Assembly: GCF_029016285.1 (NCBI RefSeq)
Contig: NZ_CP091975.1
Span: 2,976,001 to 3,040,000, forward strand
Reading direction: 5' to 3'
DNA: 64,000 nt
From: Vibrio sp. DW001
GTDB lineage: Bacteria; Pseudomonadota; Gammaproteobacteria; Enterobacterales; Vibrionaceae
Shown: piece after piece, positions 58,918-64,000 of the stretch
How the letters are laid out: each line of letters opens with the position of its first letter
Numbering within the stretch: the stretch's first letter is position 1
Made by a program: the position numbers and the translations under genes
The notes under the pieces: generated by a model
Told to the model about the DNA's origin: nothing
Seen by the model: only the letters and a program-made list of their open reading frames with translations
Database searches by the model: none

Positions 58918-59523
58918 ATGAAACGTTCACTTTTCTCTATAGGTCTATTTCTAAAAAGTATCGCCATTATTTTTCTACTTTTAATATTTGGCTACATTGC
59001 ACAAAACAGCGTTGTGATAAGTAAAGGTAACGAACAGATTCAGTCTCGCCAACTAGAAACGCTGACGAAAGTACTCGTATCTCAAGCATCTCTGTCTGCC
59101 AGTGATATGATCACAAACAGTGACCAAGAGCGGCTGCTGAAGCTAACGAATCAATTAGCCAGAGAACGACTCGTTTTTGATGCCACTATCTACGATTCGG
59201 AAGGTATTAAACTTGCGGCAAGTGAAGAAGCTAAATCAACCAGAGAGATATTAGGGTTAGACACGCCTTTAGAGACAGCAAGCATCGGTCGACTACAACT
59301 TGTAGAACCTATTTTTCACGATAAAAACCTGATTGGATATGTTCGCATAACGTTTGAAAAGGGGATGGTTACGGCTATTTCAGACCATCATTACCGTAAT
59401 AGTGATCGCTATATGTATGTCATGATAATAATTAGTTTTTTGAGTGGTATGTTAATCACATTAATCTTGATTAGAAAACCAAAAAATAAACAGGAAAACC
59501 TATTAGTAAAGGAACGAGAATAA
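58918..59523 (+). CDS. ytjB: AhpA/YtjB (SmpA) family membrane protein
   Basis: The 201-residue protein has membrane segments at about residues 8-28 and 164-182 with a 135-residue periplasmic domain between. Similarity to YtjB and placement beside serB, divergently, support the call. E. coli ytjB (smpA) sits in the same place; its function is not well known. The layout resembles a sensor without a kinase. A short basic tail ends the protein. Confidence 0.82.
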   Translation: MKRSLFSIGLFLKSIAIIFLLLIFGYIAQNSVVISKGNEQIQSRQLETLTKVLVSQASLSASDMITNSDQERLLKLTNQLARERLVFDATIYDSEGIKLAASEEAKSTREILGLDTPLETASIGRLQLVEPIFHDKNLIGYVRITFEKGMVTAISDHHYRNSDRYMYVMIIISFLSGMLITLILIRKPKNKQENLLVKERE

Positions 59524-59608
59524 TAGGTTGGAGTCGCGCCAGTTATTACATACAACGGATTCGCTCCTCCAAACCCGTTAGGCCATTTTTGTCACTACGA
59601 TTGCATAA

Positions 59609-59637
59609 AAAAGCTCTGATTTAAAATCAGAGCTTTT
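59609..59637. terminator. Bidirectional terminator between ytjB and deoD
   Basis: AAAGCTCTGATTT and AAATCAGAGCTTT (59610-59636 region) form a long stem, with A and T runs on either side. Confidence 0.92.
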
Positions 59638-59659
59638 TAGTTTGAAGCATATCGATACT

Positions 59660-60379
59660 TTAGTCTTTATCACCCAGCAATACTGAATCTAGTGCTATTA
59701 GCATCATCTCATTAAACGTGGTAGCACGCTCTTCAGAAGTGGTTTGCTCACCGCTCTTAATATGGTCCGATACGGTACAAATCGCTAATGCTTTGGCACC
59801 ATACTCCGCCGCAACACCATAGATACCTGCTGCTTCCATTTCAACGCCAACGATGCCGTACTTGTCCATTACGTCGAACATGCTTGGATCCGGTGTGTAG
59901 AAAAGTTCAGCTGAGAATAAGTTGCCCACTTTCACGTCGATACCACGAGCTTTTGCCGCTTCTTCAGCTGCCTTGACCATTTTATAGTCTGCAATAGCAG
60001 CAAAGTCATGACCTTTGAAACGAATACGGTTAACTTTAGAGTCCGTACTTGCCCCCATACCAATAACAACATCGCGAACCTTGATGTCTTCGCTTACTGC
60101 GCCACAACTGCCTACACGAATAATTTTCTTAACACCAAAATCTTTGATTAGCTCAGTAACATAGATAGAACATGATGGGATCCCCATTCCATGACCCATA
60201 ACTGAGATCTTACGTCCTTTATATGTACCAGTGTAACCAAACATATTACGAACATCACACACTTGAACAACGTCGTCTAAGAATGTTTCCGCAATGTATT
60301 TGGCACGTAGTGGATCACCTGGCATTAAAACGACATCAGCAAAAGCACCCATTTCAGCGTTAATATGTGGAGTTGCCAT
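59660..60379 (-). CDS. deoD: Purine nucleoside phosphorylase
   Basis: The 239-residue protein is of the hexameric DeoD type. It cleaves purine (deoxy)nucleosides with phosphate to base and (deoxy)ribose-1-phosphate. Family stretches are [33 protein letters not shown] and [14 protein letters not shown]; the catalytic Asp is in [12 protein letters not shown]. It is the last gene of the deo operon, 133 bp after deoB. Confidence 0.96.
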   Translation of the reverse strand: MATPHINAEMGAFADVVLMPGDPLRAKYIAETFLDDVVQVCDVRNMFGYTGTYKGRKISVMGHGMGIPSCSIYVTELIKDFGVKKIIRVGSCGAVSEDIKVRDVVIGMGASTDSKVNRIRFKGHDFAAIADYKMVKAAEEAAKARGIDVKVGNLFSAELFYTPDPSMFDVMDKYGIVGVEMEAAGIYGVAAEYGAKALAICTVSDHIKSGEQTTSEERATTFNEMMLIALDSVLLGDKD

Positions 60380-60512
60380 TAATTTATTCCTTTGTAGGTT
60401 TTAAATAGCTCCTATCTCTAAGGTTCTTTGCCCTAAGAGAAGCACACATTGTGCAGGAACTAACAATCATAAACTGTTGTTGAGTAACCTGAGGCAACCC
60501 AACAACGCTCTA

Positions 60513-61733
60513 TTACAAAAAGCTTTTTCCGTAATCCATATCAGAGGTACCGAAATACTCTGCTAGGCTCTGGCCAATGTCCGCAAACGTCTCGCGGCGA
60601 CCTAAAGAACCTGCTGGAATCTTTTTACCATATACAAGAACAGGGATATGTTCACGAGTATGGTCACTTCCTGGCCAGGTTGGGTCACAACCATGGTCAG
60701 CCGTCAGTATCAAGACATCATCTTCTTCAAGAATCTCTATCATCTCTGGAAGTCTTTTATCAAAATATTCTAACGCTGCAGCGTAACCTGCTACATCACG
60801 ACGATGGCCGTAAGACGAGTCGAAATCGACAAAGTTAGTGAATATAATAGTATTATCACCTGCTTCTTTTACTTGTTCTAAAGACGCATCAAATAGCTCT
60901 TCTAGACCCGTTTTCTTCACTTTCTTGGTGATCCCGCAGCCCGCATAAATATCGGCTATCTTACCTATCGATACTACTTCTCCACCTTTTTCTTCTACAA
61001 GCTTTTGCAGAACAGTCGTGGCTGGTGGCTCTAAAGATAAGTCACGGCGGTTTCCCGTACGTGCAAATTCGCCCGCTTTCGCACCAATAAATGGACGAGC
61101 AATTACGCGACCAATATTGTAATCTTCAAGCTCTTCGCGAACAATGTGACAAAGATCTAATAAGTTATCTAGGCCATATGTCTCTTCATGACACGCGATC
61201 TGGAATACTGAATCTGCAGAGGTATAAAAAATCGGCTTTCCTGAAGCCATATGTTCTTCACCCAACTCGTCAAGAACAACCGTACCAGATGAATGACAGT
61301 TTCCCAGGTAACCGGGTAAGTTCGCACGTTTTACAATTTTATCTAACAGGACTTCTGGAAAGCTGTTGGTATTATCAGAGAAATACCCCCAGTCAAATAA
61401 CACAGGAACACCAGCGATTTCCCAATGACCAGATGGTGTATCTTTACCTGAAGACATCTCAGCCGCATGACCATACGCACCGATAATCTCAGCGTGCTCA
61501 TCTAAGCCTTCAGGAAAGCGTCCTGTTGACTCTTGAGATGCTAGGCCAAGCCCCATCTTAGAAAGGTTTGGTAACGTAAGTGGCCCTTTACGGTTTTCGT
61601 TGTCAGCCAATCCTTTTGCACAGTGTTCTGCAATGTGTCCAAGAGTATCTGAGCCAACATCGCCAAATTTGTCCGCATCGGCTGTCGCGCCAATACCAAA
61701 TGAATCTAAAACTAAAATAATTGATCTTTTCAT
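60513..61733 (-). CDS. deoB: Phosphopentomutase
   Basis: The 406-residue alkaline-phosphatase-superfamily enzyme converts (deoxy)ribose-1-phosphate to the 5-phosphate. Metal-binding motifs are [29 protein letters not shown] and [20 protein letters not shown]. It is third in the deo operon, 55 bp after deoA. Confidence 0.96.
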   Translation of the reverse strand: MKRSIILVLDSFGIGATADADKFGDVGSDTLGHIAEHCAKGLADNENRKGPLTLPNLSKMGLGLASQESTGRFPEGLDEHAEIIGAYGHAAEMSSGKDTPSGHWEIAGVPVLFDWGYFSDNTNSFPEVLLDKIVKRANLPGYLGNCHSSGTVVLDELGEEHMASGKPIFYTSADSVFQIACHEETYGLDNLLDLCHIVREELEDYNIGRVIARPFIGAKAGEFARTGNRRDLSLEPPATTVLQKLVEEKGGEVVSIGKIADIYAGCGITKKVKKTGLEELFDASLEQVKEAGDNTIIFTNFVDFDSSYGHRRDVAGYAAALEYFDKRLPEMIEILEEDDVLILTADHGCDPTWPGSDHTREHIPVLVYGKKIPAGSLGRRETFADIGQSLAEYFGTSDMDYGKSFL

Positions 61734-61788
61734 TTTTGCTCTCCGTCAGAAGAAATAGTCAATGTGGTCACCTGAATAATGGGCAAAA

Positions 61789-63120
61789 TCACACATCTTC
61801 CGCGCGTATTTGGCGGTACACATTTGGGGTTGAAATATATGGGGCATTACCTACAACAATGGCTTTCTGTAACGCCGTTGCTGCTTCTTGCCACTGCTCT
61901 TCATTGCGTGCGTGAATGATGGCTAAAGGTTTGTCTTCATTAGCCGTTTCACCTAAACGAATAAAGCGATTAAAACCTACAGCATAGTCGATCGTGTCGG
62001 TTGCAACACGACGGCCTCCACCCATACCAACAACTGCCATACCGATTGCTCGAGTATCCATAGCGGATACAACACCACTCTCTTTTGCATAAACAGGCTT
62101 GATAATTTCAGCTTTATCGAGATAGTTATCGTAGTTTTCAACAAAATCGATTGGACCACCTAGGCCCGCCACCATTTTACCAAAGCAATGTGCTGCGCTA
62201 CCGTTATCTAATACGGCTTGTAGCTTCTTGCGCGCATCATCTTCATCTGTTGCCAATTTAGCTAATACTAACATTTCAACACATGATGCCATTGTCACTT
62301 CAAATAGGCGCGGATTTCGATATTCACCCGTTAAGAACTGAACGGCTTCACGAACTTCAACGGCATTCCCCGCGGAAGACGCCAGTACTTGGTTCATATC
62401 GGTTAAGATTGCTGTTGTCTTGGTTCCAGCACCATTAGCAACGGCAACAATTGACTTTGCTAACTCTTCAGATGCTTCATAGGTCGGCATAAATGCACCT
62501 GAACCGACTTTCACATCCATTACTAGAGATTCTAATCCTGCGGCTAGCTTCTTAGAAAGAATAGAAGCCGTAATTAGAGAAATATTATCAACGGTCGCTG
62601 TGATATCACGAGTTGCATACACACGTTTGTCCGCTGGTGCTAAGTCACCCGTTTGACCAATAATGGCAACGCCAGCTTCTTTTGTCACTTGGCCGAATAC
62701 TTCATTGGTTGGCGTTATATTATAACCAGGTATAGATTCAAGCTTATCTAGAGTACCACCAGTGTGACCAAGGCCTCGACCCGATATCATAGGGACAAAA
62801 CCGCCACATGCTGCCACCATAGGGCCAAGCATTAAAGAGGTTACGTCACCGACACCACCGGTAGAATGTTTGTCTACTATCGGGCCACCAAAATTCATGT
62901 GGTCCCAATCGATGACCATGCCAGAATCTCGCATTGCACAAGTTAAGGCAATACGTTCAGGCATCGTCATTTCATTAAAAAATATAGCCATTGCAAAAGC
63001 GGCTATTTGACCTTCAGATACTGTGTTTTTTGCGACACCTTGAATGAAAAAATCTATTTCTTCATTCGTCAACACTTCGCCATCGCGCTTTTTACGGATA
63101 ATTTCTTGTGGTAAGTACAT
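61789..63120 (-). CDS. deoA: Thymidine phosphorylase
   Basis: The 443-residue protein splits thymidine to thymine and deoxyribose-1-phosphate. The phosphate-binding motif [19 protein letters not shown] and [20 protein letters not shown] are intact, as is [13 protein letters not shown]. It is second in the deo operon, 94 bp after deoC. Confidence 0.97.
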   Translation of the reverse strand: MYLPQEIIRKKRDGEVLTNEEIDFFIQGVAKNTVSEGQIAAFAMAIFFNEMTMPERIALTCAMRDSGMVIDWDHMNFGGPIVDKHSTGGVGDVTSLMLGPMVAACGGFVPMISGRGLGHTGGTLDKLESIPGYNITPTNEVFGQVTKEAGVAIIGQTGDLAPADKRVYATRDITATVDNISLITASILSKKLAAGLESLVMDVKVGSGAFMPTYEASEELAKSIVAVANGAGTKTTAILTDMNQVLASSAGNAVEVREAVQFLTGEYRNPRLFEVTMASCVEMLVLAKLATDEDDARKKLQAVLDNGSAAHCFGKMVAGLGGPIDFVENYDNYLDKAEIIKPVYAKESGVVSAMDTRAIGMAVVGMGGGRRVATDTIDYAVGFNRFIRLGETANEDKPLAIIHARNEEQWQEAATALQKAIVVGNAPYISTPNVYRQIRAEDV

Positions 63121-63214
63121 TAGAATTGTCCTGCTTTAAAATTAAAAAAAGGAATCATTCCCCTAAAGATACGATAGTTTACGAGAACCTATCCCTAGGG
63201 GCGTTTTCTTCTAT

Positions 63215-63991
63215 TTAGTAAGCGCTTGGATCCGCAACTTCTTTCGTTACTTCTAATGTATTGAGTAAGCTAGTTAATAAGCTTGATGCACCAAAGCGGT
63301 AATGCATATTATCCGCCCATTCAGCACCAAGAATATCGTCTGCCATCGCAAGAAAGGCAGCAGCATCTTCAGCTGTTCGTACTCCACCCGCTGGTTTGAA
63401 GCCAACCTTTTCAGCTACACCCATATCGCGAATAACTTTCAACATTATTTCTGCTGCTTCTGGTGTCGCATTAACAGGCACTTTACCCGTCGACGTTTTA
63501 ATGAAATTTGCACCAGCGTCAATAGAAAGCTCTGACGCGCGCTTAATGAGTGCTTCTGTTCTAAGTTCACCCGTTTCTATGATCACTTTTAGTAAAGTAT
63601 CACCACACGCTTCTTTACATTGTTTTACCAACTCAAAACCTGTCTTCTCATCCCCAGCAATAAGCGTACGGTAAGGGAATACAACATCAACTTCATCAGC
63701 GCCATAAGCGATAGCCGCTTTTGTCTCTGCTACTGCGATAGCAATGTCGTCATTACCATGAGGAAAGTTTGTAACCGTTGCAATGCGAACGTCAGGCGTA
63801 CCTTGTTCACGAAGTGTTTTCTTAGCAATTGGTATAAAACGAGGGTATATACATATCGCAGCCGTATTACCTACCGCTGTTTTCGCATCATGACAAAGCG
63901 CAATCACTTTTTCATCAGTGTCGTCATCATTTAGCGTCGTTAAATCCATAAGTTTTAGTGCACGTAGAGCTGCAGCTTTTAATTCGCTCAT
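63215..63991 (-). CDS. deoC: Deoxyribose-phosphate aldolase
   Basis: The 258-residue TIM-barrel aldolase splits deoxyribose-5-phosphate to glyceraldehyde-3-phosphate and acetaldehyde. The Schiff-base Lys is in [12 protein letters not shown] and the second Lys in [11 protein letters not shown]. It is first in the deoCABD operon; only nine bases of the window lie beyond its start, so the promoter with any CytR, DeoR or CRP sites is outside. Confidence 0.96.
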   Translation of the reverse strand: MSELKAAALRALKLMDLTTLNDDDTDEKVIALCHDAKTAVGNTAAICIYPRFIPIAKKTLREQGTPDVRIATVTNFPHGNDDIAIAVAETKAAIAYGADEVDVVFPYRTLIAGDEKTGFELVKQCKEACGDTLLKVIIETGELRTEALIKRASELSIDAGANFIKTSTGKVPVNATPEAAEIMLKVIRDMGVAEKVGFKPAGGVRTAEDAAAFLAMADDILGAEWADNMHYRFGASSLLTSLLNTLEVTKEVADPSAY

Positions 63992-64000
63992 TTCTATCTC

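Overview
The window looks like chromosome 1 of a Vibrio or close relative (Vibrionaceae). The base composition is AT-rich. Both ends carry gene blocks that I recall as neighbours in Vibrio cholerae: recC / LysR / yebG / dapD on the left, and acyl-CoA ligase / second EF-G / radA / PilZ protein PlzC / serB / ytjB / deoDBAC on the right. That comparison is from memory, not from a search. Between these blocks lie about 40 kb of sugar-acid, galactoside and pilus genes. They look like a lineage-specific stretch within a conserved backbone. I see no integrase, transposase, tRNA or CRISPR array.

Layout. 1-9 kb: 5' end of recC, a LysR regulator, a PAS-PAS-GGDEF protein, an AraC regulator divergent from a yibI/yibH-type membrane pair, a split amino-acid ABC binding protein and permease, SOS-controlled yebG, and dapD. 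9-13 kb: a glycerate module (cdaR, GntP-family permease, glycerate kinase). 13-20 kb: galR, a small C-GCAxxG protein, the galETKM operon on the minus strand, and a second LacI-family regulator. 20.7-26 kb: an operon of response regulator, histidine kinase and sugar-binding protein, divergent from a glucose PTS gene. 26-36 kb: beta-galactosidase, GH36 alpha-galactosidase and a CUT1 sugar ABC transporter (binding protein and two permeases), with the transporter ATPase divergent. 36-48 kb: a complete 14-gene tad/flp pilus locus ending in an OmpA-like gene. 48-51.5 kb: a 0.9 kb AT-rich gap, an acyl-CoA ligase, a broken ASCH-domain gene and a small VF530-family gene. 51.6-64 kb: fusA paralogue, radA, plzC, serB, ytjB and the deo operon.

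How it fits together. The ABC transporter would import alpha- and beta-galactosides, the two galactosidases would release galactose and glucose, the gal operon would run the Leloir pathway, and PtsG would handle glucose. A near-consensus GalR operator with a CRP site lies upstream of galE, in an arrangement close to that of the E. coli gal promoter. A second near-consensus operator lies between the ABC permeases and the ATPase gene, so one regulator may control both. The most interesting candidate system is the kinase/regulator operon that carries a GtsA-like sugar-binding protein with no permease. It faces ptsG across a 0.4 kb gap that holds a tandem 10-bp repeat of the sort OmpR-family regulators bind. 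Other points worth checking are a long palindrome in front of the acyl-CoA ligase and the decayed ASCH gene.
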